Source: Polyangiaceae bacterium (GTDB lineage: Bacteria; Myxococcota_A; Polyangia; Polyangiales; Polyangiaceae). Taken from it: a stretch of DNA of 62,908 nt. Positions 52,650-61,215 of this stretch are shown here, piece after piece. Within the stretch, counting starts at the first letter, position 1. The number at the start of each line of letters is the position of its first letter. The translations under genes were made by a program, and so were the position numbers. The notes beneath the pieces were generated by a model. The model ran no database searches and had not been told where the DNA came from. It worked only from the letters and a program-made list of their open reading frames with translations. Location: the NCBI GenBank assembly GCA_016929495.1, contig JAFGIS010000249.1, forward strand, positions 1 through 62,908. Direction: 5' to 3'.

Positions 52650-53762
52650 ATGACCGAGCCCCTCTCTCCCGTTCCCCCCGAGGCGCTCGAGGCGCTGCCG
52701 CCACAGTCCACGCGGGCGGGCCGCGCCGCCAGGGCTTTGCTCGCTCGCTTCCCGGTCTGGCCGGTGATCGCGTTCCTGGGGCACAAGTCGGTCCCCAAGC
52801 ACAAGCACTCCGGCTGGTACACCGTGGGTGGGATCGCTCTGTTCTTCCTCGTGGTGCAGATCATCACGGGGATCCTGCTCATGGTCTACTACCGTCCGAG
52901 CCAGCCGTGGCAGTCGGTGCAGCGAATCGTCAACGAGGTGCCCTACGGGAACGTGATCCGGAGCGTTCATCACTGGGCAGCCAACCTGATGATCCTGACC
53001 CTGTTCGTGCACATGTTCAGCACCCTGTTCATGAAGGCCTATCGAGTCCCGCGTGAGGGAACCTGGCTCACGGGGCTCGGCCTCCTGGGCTTCGTGATGG
53101 TGTTCGGATTCTCCGGCTACCTGCTGCCTTGGGATGATCTGTCCTTCTTCGCGACCCGCGTCGGGATCTCGGAGGTCGAAAAGGCTCCGTACGTCGGCAC
53201 CTGGGTCGCCAACCTCGCCCGTGGCGGCGGCGACGTGACCGTCGACAGCATCGGCAGGTTCTACGCTTTGCACGTCGTCGTCCTGCCGCTCGGCGTGCTC
53301 GCCCTGGTGAGCGTGCATCTGCTCTTCATCCAGATCCAGGGCATGAGCGCACCCGACAGCTACTACGCCTTGCCGCCGGAGAAGCAGGAGAGCTCGAGCT
53401 TCTTCGGGGACTACCTGTTCGCGGAAATCCCCGTGTGGCTGCTCATGGGTGCGCTGCTCGCCTTCTTGGCGACGTTCTTTCCCCGGGGCCTTCTGCCCGA
53501 AGCCGATCCCACGGCTGCGGCGCCGGAAGGCATCAAGCCGGAATGGTACTTCCTGTCGCAGTATCAGGCGCTCAAGCTCTTCCCGGGCAAGCTCGAGCTC
53601 GTCGGGCAGGCGCTGCTCGGAGGCATTCCCCTGCTCGCCTTCATCCTGCCCTTCGTCGACCGAGCCATTCCGGCCGATCGTCGTGGCCGGACGGTGACCT
53701 GGCTCGGGGTCTTTGCCCTGGCCGGACTCGTCGCAATGACGATCTGGGGGTGGCTGTCATGA
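52650..53762 (+). CDS. Cytochrome b (bc/b6f-type) subunit
   Basis: This 370-aa membrane protein has the four haem-ligating His in two pairs (SVHHWAANLMILTLFVHMF and FYALHVVVLPLGVLALVSVH) and the quinol-site motif PEWY in KPEWYFLSQYQALKLFPG. It contains both the b6-like and subunit-IV-like parts in one chain. It overlaps the next gene as ATGA. With the Rieske protein it should oxidise quinol. No separate cytochrome c1 or f gene is in the operon; the c-type haem is on the following protein instead. Confidence 0.94.
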   Translation: MTEPLSPVPPEALEALPPQSTRAGRAARALLARFPVWPVIAFLGHKSVPKHKHSGWYTVGGIALFFLVVQIITGILLMVYYRPSQPWQSVQRIVNEVPYGNVIRSVHHWAANLMILTLFVHMFSTLFMKAYRVPREGTWLTGLGLLGFVMVFGFSGYLLPWDDLSFFATRVGISEVEKAPYVGTWVANLARGGGDVTVDSIGRFYALHVVVLPLGVLALVSVHLLFIQIQGMSAPDSYYALPPEKQESSSFFGDYLFAEIPVWLLMGALLAFLATFFPRGLLPEADPTAAAPEGIKPEWYFLSQYQALKLFPGKLELVGQALLGGIPLLAFILPFVDRAIPADRRGRTVTWLGVFALAGLVAMTIWGWLS

Positions 53763-55141
53763 ACTACCCGGTCTGGGATGTGCCCGGCCTCGGCGCGGGG
53801 CTGGTCGTTGCCATCATCGCGATCTTCCACGTCCTGGTTTCCCACATCGCCGTGGGCGGCGGCGCGTTCCTGTTCGTCGCCGAGCTCTGGGCGCGGCGAC
53901 AGCCGGAGAAGGAACGGATCCTGGCTTGGCTGAAGCGCTACGTGGTCTTCTTCCTGGTCTTCACCACGGTCTTCGGTGCCATCACGGGGGTAGGGATCTG
54001 GTTCTCGATCCAGCTCGCGAGCCCGGAAGCCACGAGCCTCTTGATCCATCAGTTCGTCTTCGCCTGGGCCATCGAGTGGGTCGCCTTCCTCGGCGAGCTC
54101 ACCGTGCTCTATCTGTACTACTACGGGTGGAGCGCGAACCCGGAGCGCCGCAGAGTGCTGCTGGCGGGCGCGTACTTCGGCATCGCGTGGATGTCGCTGG
54201 TCGTCATCAACGGGATCCTGACGTTCATGCTCACCCCGGGCGGCTGGACCCTCGAGAGCCACGACATCGCTGCGGGCTTCTTCAACCCCGGCTATTTCCC
54301 GGCGCTCGGCCTGCGCACGGTGGTGATGTTCCTGTTGGCGGGCCTGTCGGCCTTCGTGGTCGCCGGGCGTATCGACGCCAAGGACTCGCTCAAACCGCGC
54401 ATCGTGCGCTTCGCAGCGTATTGGGTGATCCCGGCGGCCGTGCTCATTCCCTTGTTCAGCTACGCGTACTGGGCGACGCTGCCGAGCCTCACCACCCAGC
54501 TCGCCCAGGAGGGCGTCGCGGGTCTGGCCGGCGGCAAACTCGAAGTGATGGCTCGCGCGCTCATGCTAGCCGGCGCGACCGCGGTGTTGATCCTGGTCGG
54601 CACGCTGTCTTTCGCCGTGCGTCCGCGCGCGGTCACGATGGGCGCCGCCGTCGCGCTGCTCGGCACGGCGCAGCTCGGCATTGCCGGAGCCGAGTTCTTC
54701 CGCGAGATGGCGCGCAAGCCGTACGTGGTCCACGGGGTGCTCTACTCCAATGCGCTCTGGGCCAAGGAGGCGAAGCCGGCCACACTGACCAAGCCGTTCC
54801 TCTCGAGAGCGCACTGGCACCCACAGACGCAGCCGCTGACGCGCGCGCGCGGAGAATGGATCTACCGCCTGCAGTGCGCGAGCTGCCACACCCGTGGCGG
54901 CTACCGGTCGCTCGAGCAGCGCACCGCCACGTGGACGCCAGAGTTCGGTTTCAAGTGGCTCGAGACCATGAACGCGACCGGCGTCATGCCGCCCTTCCAG
55001 GGCGATGCAGAGGACCGAGCGGCCTTGACATCGTACCTGCTATCGCTGAACGGAAGAAAGGTCGATCCGGCGGCCATCCTGAATCCACCCCCATCCAAGG
55101 CAGCTGTCGTGCAGGCACGGCTCGAGGAGGTGACGCCATGA
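53759..55141 (+). CDS. Cytochrome bd-superfamily subunit I with fused cytochrome c domain
   Basis: This 460-aa protein has CydA-like membrane helices with His24/His29 in FHVLVSHIAVGGGAFLF, the LGELT Glu (113), and REMARKPY (315-322), which corresponds to the CydA E-x-G-R-Q-P-W element. It is shorter than CydA and lacks a Q-loop. Residues about 365-435 are a cytochrome c with CASCH (373-377) and a distal Met in VMPPF (410). The protein could therefore take electrons from its own haem c. Start at ATG 53759, overlapping the cytochrome b stop; the longer frame is an artefact. Confidence 0.85.
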   Translation: MNYPVWDVPGLGAGLVVAIIAIFHVLVSHIAVGGGAFLFVAELWARRQPEKERILAWLKRYVVFFLVFTTVFGAITGVGIWFSIQLASPEATSLLIHQFVFAWAIEWVAFLGELTVLYLYYYGWSANPERRRVLLAGAYFGIAWMSLVVINGILTFMLTPGGWTLESHDIAAGFFNPGYFPALGLRTVVMFLLAGLSAFVVAGRIDAKDSLKPRIVRFAAYWVIPAAVLIPLFSYAYWATLPSLTTQLAQEGVAGLAGGKLEVMARALMLAGATAVLILVGTLSFAVRPRAVTMGAAVALLGTAQLGIAGAEFFREMARKPYVVHGVLYSNALWAKEAKPATLTKPFLSRAHWHPQTQPLTRARGEWIYRLQCASCHTRGGYRSLEQRTATWTPEFGFKWLETMNATGVMPPFQGDAEDRAALTSYLLSLNGRKVDPAAILNPPPSKAAVVQARLEEVTP

Positions 55142-56265
55142 ATGCCCCGGTGCCTCCGTTCGACCCCATGGGTCTTCCCCTGCCAACCTCGATCCTCACG
55201 GCGCTCGCCTACCTCACGCTCACGCTGCATTTCGTGGCGATGCAGTTCACCGTGGGCAGCGCGCTGTTGTTGTTGTTTTCCTGGCGCAGGCAGCCGGGGG
55301 TCGCTCGCTTCCTCGGGAACGGGCTGCCCCTCGGCTTCTCGTACCTCGTGACGTTCGGGATCCCGCCGCTGCTGTTCGTGCAGGTCATCTGGGGCCAGTT
55401 CTTCTACAGCTCATCGGTGCTCATCGGTGCGTACTGGATCAGCGTCATACCGCTCATCATCGCCGGCTACGGCGCCGCCTACTGGCATCGGCTCTCGCGC
55501 GACGCGCGGCCTAAGTACCAGCTCGTGCTCGTTGCGGTGTCGCTCGTTGCGTTGCTTGCGGTGGGCTACATCTACGTGAACAACATCACGCTTTCCTTGC
55601 GACCGGAGCGGTGGCTCGACCACTATCGACACCATCCCGGTGGCGGCGCGCTCAACTACGGCGAGTCCACGCGTTTCGGCCGCTATGGTCTGTTTCTCGT
55701 TCCGGGGCTGTTCGCCGCCGGGCTTGCGCTGGTGCTCAGAGCGGGGTTCTTGCGTCGTCGCGGCCTCGGCGAGGAGGCCGACTCGTCGCAGCGCATTGGG
55801 CTCAGAGCCATGCTCGTCGCCACCGCGCTTCAGGCCGTTGCACTACTGGCTCTCTGGTTGACGCTGCCGGGTGCCGTGAAGCTCGCGTTCACTGAGTCTC
55901 GCCTGCTCGGAGGGCTCGCTGCCGGCGCCGTGCTGCTCGGATTCGGCGCGCTGGCCGTGGCGTGGCTGTCACGCGCGCGGGCCGGCACGGGCCTGCCGGT
56001 GTTGGCGGCCCACCTGTTCGTCGGCGCCATCGCCTGTCTGGTCGTCGCGCGTGACCTGGTACGCCAGATCTACCTCCGGCCGTACCTCGAGCTCTCGAGC
56101 GCTCCCGTGCTGCCACAGTGGGGCATGTTCGTGGGGTTCGTTCTGACGTTGGTCGTTGGTTTGCTGTTCCTGGTCGTGATGACCAAGCAGACGGTGAGCG
56201 GCATGGTGGGAGCGCTTGGGAAGGGCCAGGGGGCAGGGGAGCCCAGCGCAGAGGTGAGCTCGTAG
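55138..56265 (+). CDS. Second cytochrome bd-superfamily subunit (CydA-like paralogue)
   Basis: This 375-aa membrane protein has about nine hydrophobic segments. It begins LTLHFVAMQFTVGSALLLLF, which aligns with the first helix of the preceding subunit (HVLVSHIAVGGGAFLF) and keeps the haem-type His (31). It therefore looks like a second CydA-like chain and not a CydB. The gene overlaps the previous stop as ATGA and closes the operon. Its role as partner subunit is inference. A charged tail (about 355-375) is cytoplasmic. Confidence 0.8.
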   Translation: MNAPVPPFDPMGLPLPTSILTALAYLTLTLHFVAMQFTVGSALLLLFSWRRQPGVARFLGNGLPLGFSYLVTFGIPPLLFVQVIWGQFFYSSSVLIGAYWISVIPLIIAGYGAAYWHRLSRDARPKYQLVLVAVSLVALLAVGYIYVNNITLSLRPERWLDHYRHHPGGGALNYGESTRFGRYGLFLVPGLFAAGLALVLRAGFLRRRGLGEEADSSQRIGLRAMLVATALQAVALLALWLTLPGAVKLAFTESRLLGGLAAGAVLLGFGALAVAWLSRARAGTGLPVLAAHLFVGAIACLVVARDLVRQIYLRPYLELSSAPVLPQWGMFVGFVLTLVVGLLFLVVMTKQTVSGMVGALGKGQGAGEPSAEVSS

Positions 56266-56350
56266 GCAGGGGACGGAAAGCCGCGTGTGCGGTCTGCGGG
56301 AGCGTAGTGCTTGAGCGTTGGCTGCAACGCACGGCGCCGCCTGTGCGTCC

Positions 56351-56497
56351 TCACTCCGAATCGAGCGATTCCAGACGGTCCACGGCCGTGGTCAGGCCGC
56401 ATGGCTTGACCAGCTCGACGAGATGCTCGCATGCCTCGCAACGGATCCAGGCCTTCTGCTGCGGTTCCAGCGGCTGACGGACCACGCCCGTCGTCAC
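56351..56497 (-). CDS. 48-aa Cys-containing small protein coupled to the broken ATPase
   Basis: A GTG at 56495-56497 overlaps the ATPase stop (56494-56496) as GTGA and opens a 48-codon frame ending at TGA 56351-56353. The protein reads PLEPQQKAWIRCEACEHLVE, then LVKPCGLTTAVDRLESLDSE. The CxxC and third Cys suggest a small zinc ribbon or regulator. Overlap and composition support coding. I know no family for it. Confidence 0.55.
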   Translation of the reverse strand: MTTGVVRQPLEPQQKAWIRCEACEHLVELVKPCGLTTAVDRLESLDSE

Positions 56498-57546
56498 CTC
56501 AGGTCCTCCTCCAGCTCGCCGCGGCGGCGCGCCGCATCCGCGGCGGCCATGAGGCGCGTTCGGAGCTCGCCGTTGTCGAGGCAGACGCGTACGAGCTGGC
56601 AGAAGGACTCATCGGTCGTCTCGCTCGGCGTGAGCGTCGCCAGAATACGATCGATGAGGTCCAGACTGTGTGTCGAGATGATGACCTGCGTACCCCGGCG
56701 CACGGCTTCGACGATAGCCACCGCCGTTTGGGCAAGGCTTGCGGGATGCTGGTGTATCTCAGGTTCCTCCAGCAGGCAGGTGCCACCTTCGGCAGCCAGT
56801 AGTTCGAACAGCAAGCGCAAGAGTACGTGGATCCCGTCCCCCACCAGCGCAACGGGCACAACGCTGTTGCCGAATACGGCGCTCAGCCACGGGATACCCT
56901 CGTCCGTGAGGATCTCGAATCGCACGAGACCAGGGAGGAGCTCCCTGCCCGCCGCGACGATGGCTTCCTGGGCGCCGCGACGCACGGCGTCCGTGTAGAC
57001 GTCATGGAGCACTCGGCCGACACCCGGTTCAAGGAACGTGGTGGCCGGGAGCTCCCCGAGCCCGCGATCATTGTCGAGGGGCAAGAAGCGGTTGTTCGCT
57101 GCCAACGCTGTCACAGAGAGCGGCTTGGAGCCGCCATTGGCTTCCAGCGGACCGGCGCTGGGTGCGTTGCGCACGATACGAAATGCCCGGTATGGCGCTG
57201 GATCACCGCGGTTGGCGAAAACGCGTCGGGCCTCCTCAACCGCCAGTGCCGCGTCCCAGTGGACTTAGCGCTCGACGTGCGTCCCATCGTCGAGCGTGGC
57301 TACGACCGTTGCGTGTTCGCTGCCTGCACGGATGAGCCAGCGGCTGAAATCCCACGTCTCGCGCCGGTGGGCCACCGCCTGGCCAGCGGCCGCAGCTGGG
57401 CGAGGAGAGGCGGCAATCGATGCGGCTTCCAGCAAGCTGGTCTTGCCCGACCCGTTGGGACCAACCAAGACGACGAGGCGCCCCAGCGCATCGACTTGGG
57501 CGTGGGCGAGTCCGCGGAAATCGCTGGCCTGGACCGACCGAATCAC
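56494..57546 (-). pseudogene. AAA (RecF/SMC-like) ATPase interrupted by one in-frame stop
   Basis: The N-terminal part (GTG start 57544-57546) has Walker A GPNGSGKT (29-36) and reads to a TAA at 57265-57267 (codon 94), after DDGTHVER. The same frame continues at once with VHWDAALAVEEARRVFANRG, and on to the Walker B LLEEPEIHQHP and ISTHSLDLID before a normal stop. Without the TAA it would be a 350-aa ATPase of the AAA_21 type found in anti-phage and toxin-like modules. Either a nonsense mutation killed it or the stop is suppressed. Two proteins might still be made. Confidence 0.8.
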
Positions 57547-57883
57547 CCGCCGAGCATACCTGGGACCGGGCCGGACGGTACCTTGAACGCATCGGCCACC
57601 CGGGCATCCTTGCCCAGGTGCAGGGAGACTGCGGGATCCGACGGACGCGTGCACAGGCAACAGGGGACCAAACTGAGGTTTTGGGATCCGGGCTGCCACG
57701 GTCTGCGTCGGAGTAGTGACCGCATGGGGTCCCCCGGACCCGCCACGACGAGGCACGCATCTCCCCGCACCAGTTTGGGGCAGGCCGGTGCCACGAAGCT
57801 CGGGGACGTGGCAGCATGACTCCACCCATGGACGTAGCACCGCGATCCAGCGGACGCGCTGAGCCAGATGGCGCAACGACACC
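57547..57883. other. Divergent intergenic region, no gene seen
   Basis: This 337-bp gap separates the broken ATPase (minus) from the DUF5714-like gene (plus). I see no repeat, promoter match or small gene I can defend. Confidence 0.4.
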
Positions 57884-58603
57884 GTGACCCACACCGTCGA
57901 TACCGGCTGCCTCATTTGCGGACAAGAGCTCACATACGCACAGAGCGCTCGGGCCGTGACCTGCGTCCTGTGCGGGTCGCGTGCCATGAGCACCGCGGCT
58001 TGCCCGTCCGGCCACTACGTGTGCGACGCATGCCATGCAGCGCGGGGCGTCGACGTGATCGAACGACTGTGCGCGGCCTCCTCGTCGACCGATCCGGTCG
58101 CGCTTGCCACCGAGCTGATGCGAAGTCCAGCGATCGCCATGCACGGGCCGGAACACCACTATCTCGTTGCTGCCGTGCTGCTTACCGCTCTGGACAACGC
58201 GCAGGGTCAGCGCGAACGCAAACCGGCTGATCTCGCCGAAGCGCGGCGTCGGGCCGCCAAGGTGCTCGGTGGCTTCTGCGGCACCCACGGCAGCTGCGGC
58301 GCGGCCGTGGGCACGGGGATCTTCTGGAGCATCACCACCGGAGCGACGCCGCTCAGCGAGGGCTGTTGGGGTCAGAGCAACCGCATCACGGCTCGCGCGC
58401 TCTTCAGCATTGCCGAACATGGCGGGCCGCGCTGCTGCAAACGCGACACGTACCTGGCTCTGGCCGAAGCCGTGGCCGAGGTCGAAACGTTCACGCCGGG
58501 CGTAGCGTGGACGGCCTCGACGCCGCGCTGCGAGCATTCGGAGCGCAACCGTCAGTGCCTGGGAGAGCGGTGTCCGTTCCACGCGGGAGCCCGAGCGAAG
58601 TAG
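57884..58603 (+). CDS. DUF5714-like Cys-rich protein
   Basis: This 239-aa protein (GTG start 57884-57886) carries several Cys pairs: CLICG, CVLCG and the CDACH segment form a zinc-ribbon-like start. Then come FCGTHGSCGAAVGTGIFWSI, the GATPLSEGCWGQ stretch, and GGPRCCKRDTYLALAEAVAE, which match the DUF5714 pattern. CEHSERNRQCLGERCPFH closes it. DUF5714 is linked to radical-SAM or methyl-transfer genes elsewhere, but no such partner is here. It is probably a cytoplasmic metal-binding protein. Its role next to Fic and ATPase genes is unclear. Confidence 0.75.
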   Translation: MTHTVDTGCLICGQELTYAQSARAVTCVLCGSRAMSTAACPSGHYVCDACHAARGVDVIERLCAASSSTDPVALATELMRSPAIAMHGPEHHYLVAAVLLTALDNAQGQRERKPADLAEARRRAAKVLGGFCGTHGSCGAAVGTGIFWSITTGATPLSEGCWGQSNRITARALFSIAEHGGPRCCKRDTYLALAEAVAEVETFTPGVAWTASTPRCEHSERNRQCLGERCPFHAGARAK

Positions 58604-58770
58604 GCCGGCTGCCGACTCCTACTCCCCGTCTGCGTGCTGCGCCGCCTCGCACAGCTCCCGGTATCTCCGCTGATCAGAATCGAGAGCGCGACCGATCCAT
58701 CGGCGAGGCGGGGGCTTCATCGTCCGAGCTGGGGCGTGGCCGGCCGGACCGGGGGAACGAGCTCTCGAAG

Positions 58771-58854
58771 GCGGGGGCTCATTTCTGGGAGCTGGGGGAT
58801 CACTTTTCCGAGTGGGGGGCTCATTTCTAGGAGCTGGGGGATCACTTCTCCGAG
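58771..58854. repeat. Two tandem copies of a 42-bp unit made of alternating 20-22-bp sub-repeats
   Basis: The unit is GCTCATTTCT, then GGAGCTGGGGGATCACTT, then CTCCGAG with minor changes. It occurs at about 58771-58812 and 58813-58854. Within each unit a GGGGGCTCATTTCT half alternates with a GGGGGATCACTTCT half. Such short repeated sites can mark the ends of IS21-type elements or protein-binding arrays. No transposase is present here. Confidence 0.8.
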
Positions 58855-58933
58855 CTGACTTCCAGGCCGGAGGGGATCGTTGCGGGAGGCGGGGGAATCG
58901 AAGTGACGGCGCCACCAGTGGGGTCAGATATCG

Positions 58934-60214
58934 CTACCCGCTTTCCTCTTCTGGTCGCGCCGCGTGGGGCGCGCGAGCAGCCAGGAATGCTTCCATGAGC
59001 TCGAGGTTCGCGCGCCACTTCGAGCCCTCGCGAACGACGAGGCGGCGTTCGCTCAGGGCGACGAGGTCTCGCTGCAGTTTTCTTGCGGCGCCAGCCTCGG
59101 AGCTGGAAGCGTACTCGCGCGCGAGATTGGACGTCAGTATGGAGAGCTCCCCGGCAGTCAGTGGCTCGGGCCTTGCGGACAACGCCAGAATCAGGTCGCG
59201 CTGACGCTTCTCGGCCTTGGTGGCACGGGCGAACCGTGCGTGAACGTAGTTCTGCCACGCGACTTCGAGCTGCTGGGCGCGTACCTCGGCAATCTGCGTT
59301 CGGAGGCCGTCGACGAGCCCTTGAACGGCGTACCGGATGAAGCTTGCCACGCCGCGTTCGCGGTCCTTGCTGGCGCGATCGAGGTGACGGTAGTAGTCGC
59401 TGCGGGTTTCGTTGTAGTGGTTGCTGAGCAGCTGCGCGGCTGGTTTCGGAACGCCAGAACGGGCGAGGACGAGGAACTCGACCAAACGGGCCGTTCGTCC
59501 GTTTCCGTCTCCAAACGGGTGGATCCAGGCGATGTACAGGTGAGCGATGATCGCGCCCAAGACCGGCAGCGCCAGGCCGTACGATTCGGTCGGGGCGAAA
59601 TCCTTGCAGTTGAGCCAATCGACGAGGCGTTCGAGCAGGTACTGGCAGTCCCGTGCTGGGGCGCCGCGGTACTGAAGCACGCCTACCGAGTACGTTCTGA
59701 TCTCTCCCGGAACGACTTGACCCCCAACGTCGAGTCCGTCGAGCAGGGTACGATTGAACTGCTTGATGAGGTCGACCGAGAGCTCGTCGAGGTTGCCGCC
59801 GAGGATGTCTGCCCAAATCGAATTGCAGGCATCGACGACGTTCTGGACTTCACGCGCGAGGTAGGACTTGGAGGGAGGCAGCTCGAGCTCGTGGTCGAGC
59901 AGCTTCTGCACCTGCTCTTCAGTCAGGGTGTTGCCCTCGATGGCCGTGGTCGCATGCGCGCCTTTGGCCAGGTACACGCGATGCAGTTTCTGGGCGACAT
60001 CGGGCCGCAGGGGGGAGCCGGCCAGATGTTCGAACTTGGACGTCGCCTCGCCGAGGAGCATCCAGACTCGCGGGTCGAAGCGTTTGGCGTCGAGCTGGAA
60101 CGTCAGCCATGGGTGGGAGGTTTCGTAAGTCCTATTGTCCACGAGATCTCGTTTGAATACATAGACCTGTCGTCCTTCATGCGCCATGTCTTGTCGCGAG
60201 TATTGTCGTCCCAT
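58934..60214 (-). CDS. Fic-domain AMPylase with built-in inhibitory motif and C-terminal winged helix
   Basis: This 426-aa protein has the inhibitory helix TTAIEGN (89-95), where Glu93 would block ATP. The Fic core follows with the canonical catalytic loop HPFGDGNGR starting at His232, and a C-terminal winged-helix-like region (about 345-420). This is the class in which one chain carries both toxin-like activity and its inhibitor. It should transfer AMP to a protein target. I start it at ATG 60212-60214; 60187 is also possible. No separate antitoxin gene is coupled to it. Confidence 0.92.
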   Translation of the reverse strand: MGRQYSRQDMAHEGRQVYVFKRDLVDNRTYETSHPWLTFQLDAKRFDPRVWMLLGEATSKFEHLAGSPLRPDVAQKLHRVYLAKGAHATTAIEGNTLTEEQVQKLLDHELELPPSKSYLAREVQNVVDACNSIWADILGGNLDELSVDLIKQFNRTLLDGLDVGGQVVPGEIRTYSVGVLQYRGAPARDCQYLLERLVDWLNCKDFAPTESYGLALPVLGAIIAHLYIAWIHPFGDGNGRTARLVEFLVLARSGVPKPAAQLLSNHYNETRSDYYRHLDRASKDRERGVASFIRYAVQGLVDGLRTQIAEVRAQQLEVAWQNYVHARFARATKAEKRQRDLILALSARPEPLTAGELSILTSNLAREYASSSEAGAARKLQRDLVALSERRLVVREGSKWRANLELMEAFLAARAPHAARPEEESG

Positions 60215-60365
60215 GTGTCCGAAGGCTTGGCGGGACGGGTTTCGGGCTTGTGGGCGTTCGTCTTGAAGCGGCCAACGGGCCGACGCCGGGAGTGGCACCC
60301 ACCGGTCTCGCCCCGGGCGATTGCGCAGCAGGCCCGAACCACCCCGGCCGACCGCCGCTGTCCCG

Positions 60366-60785
60366 CTACTTCCTCGTGTCGAGCCCCAGCACGGCCTTGC
60401 GAGCGGCAGCCTCGAGCAGATCGTCGTCCCGCGTGACGAGCGTGAAACCGCCCGCGATCGCTGCGCCAAGCAACCCTCGATCCACGGGGTCACCATTGAC
60501 GTCGTAGAGGGCGCCCGCCTCGAGAGCAGCCTCCCAGGTGAAGGCGAGCTCAGCGACACGCATTTTGCGCAAGGCGCGCTGCATCCACGAGAGCGGCGTC
60601 GGTTTGAGGTCGAGCCTTCCCCTTTCGGCAAGGCGAAGCGTCTCCTGGACGGAGAGCGAGCAGAGATAGACGCGTCCCTCGCACACTCCGTTCTCCAGCA
60701 GAGTCAGAGGGCGTCGGGCGATGGTCTCGCCCAGGGCCCAGTCCAGGAAGGCGCACGTGTCGAGCAGCAGGGGCTGGTCACGCAT
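60366..60785 (-). CDS. PIN-domain (VapC-like) ribonuclease toxin
   Basis: This 139-aa protein has the PIN acidic residues: Asp9 in LLLDTCAFLDW, a Glu in SVQETLRLAE and the DDD in TLVTRDDDLLE. These bind metal for RNA cleavage. It starts at ATG 60783-60785 inside the end of the antitoxin gene, an 8-base overlap. Length and order are typical for VapC toxins. Confidence 0.88.
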   Translation of the reverse strand: MRDQPLLLDTCAFLDWALGETIARRPLTLLENGVCEGRVYLCSLSVQETLRLAERGRLDLKPTPLSWMQRALRKMRVAELAFTWEAALEAGALYDVNGDPVDRGLLGAAIAGGFTLVTRDDDLLEAAARKAVLGLDTRK

Positions 60786-61032
60786 CGGTGGTCCAGCGAT
60801 CGTGCGCACAGAGCAGGTCGCGTGGATCGCCCACGATTCGGCCGGTGGCGCGCATGCAGCCGTGGAGGCCTTGAGTGGCGTCTGGGTGGCGGACTTCCTC
60901 GACGACGAGAGAGTAGTTGCCGATCCTGAGCCGGGACCTGTTGCGGGCCGCCCGACTCAGGAACTTTGCGGGTGCGGCGCGGAATTCCCGCATCGAGACT
61001 TCAGTGCTTGCCTTCGGCTTCGGCTTGGACAT
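60778..61032 (-). CDS. Phd/YefM-like antitoxin of the PIN toxin
   Basis: This 84-aa protein begins MSKPKPKASTEVSMREFRAA, then PAKFLSRAARNRSRL, the Phd/YefM DNA-binding pattern (VSxREFRxxxxxxLxxA). The Arg-rich C-terminal part likely binds the toxin. The ATG at 61030-61032 lies 1 base from a perfect palindrome, its probable operator. The upstream frame is not domain-like. Toxin and antitoxin overlap by 8 bases. Confidence 0.82.
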   Translation of the reverse strand: MSKPKPKASTEVSMREFRAAPAKFLSRAARNRSRLRIGNYSLVVEEVRHPDATQGLHGCMRATGRIVGDPRDLLCAHDRWTTDA

Positions 61033-61033
61033 C

Positions 61034-61056
61034 GTGTACACGTATACCGTGTACAC
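61034..61056 (-). promoter_or_regulatory. Perfect palindromic operator of the Phd/PIN module
   Basis: GTGTACACG (61034-61042) and its exact inverse CGTGTACAC (61048-61056) flank TATAC. The site ends 1 base from the antitoxin start codon, as expected for autorepression. The central TATAC could be part of a -10 element of a leaderless transcript. Confidence 0.8.
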
Positions 61057-61215
61057 GGCAGACCGGCAATCGACGAAAGCCCGTTGGAGGACGTCGTACC
61101 CGACCGCGACGGGTGGCCGCCTGCCGGACAAGGGGCCGAGCCGTCGTTCAGCACCCAGCTTCGTGGGCGTGCTCCAGGCTGGCTGAGGTCGCTTCCACCG
61201 TGCTACCTCCCCAGT

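Noticed and set aside
53435..53758. Extension of the cytochrome bd-like gene back to 53435
   Set aside because: It overlaps cytochrome b in another frame and has no homologous look; the ATGA overlap at 53759 is the natural start.
53926..55137. Single 779-codon frame reading into the second bd-like subunit
   Set aside because: The first part is a frame-shifted shadow of subunit I; only the portion from 55138 is real.
57547..58582. Minus-strand frame across the DUF5714-like gene
   Set aside because: Composition is Arg/Gly-rich and random, and the plus-strand Cys motifs are clearly coding.
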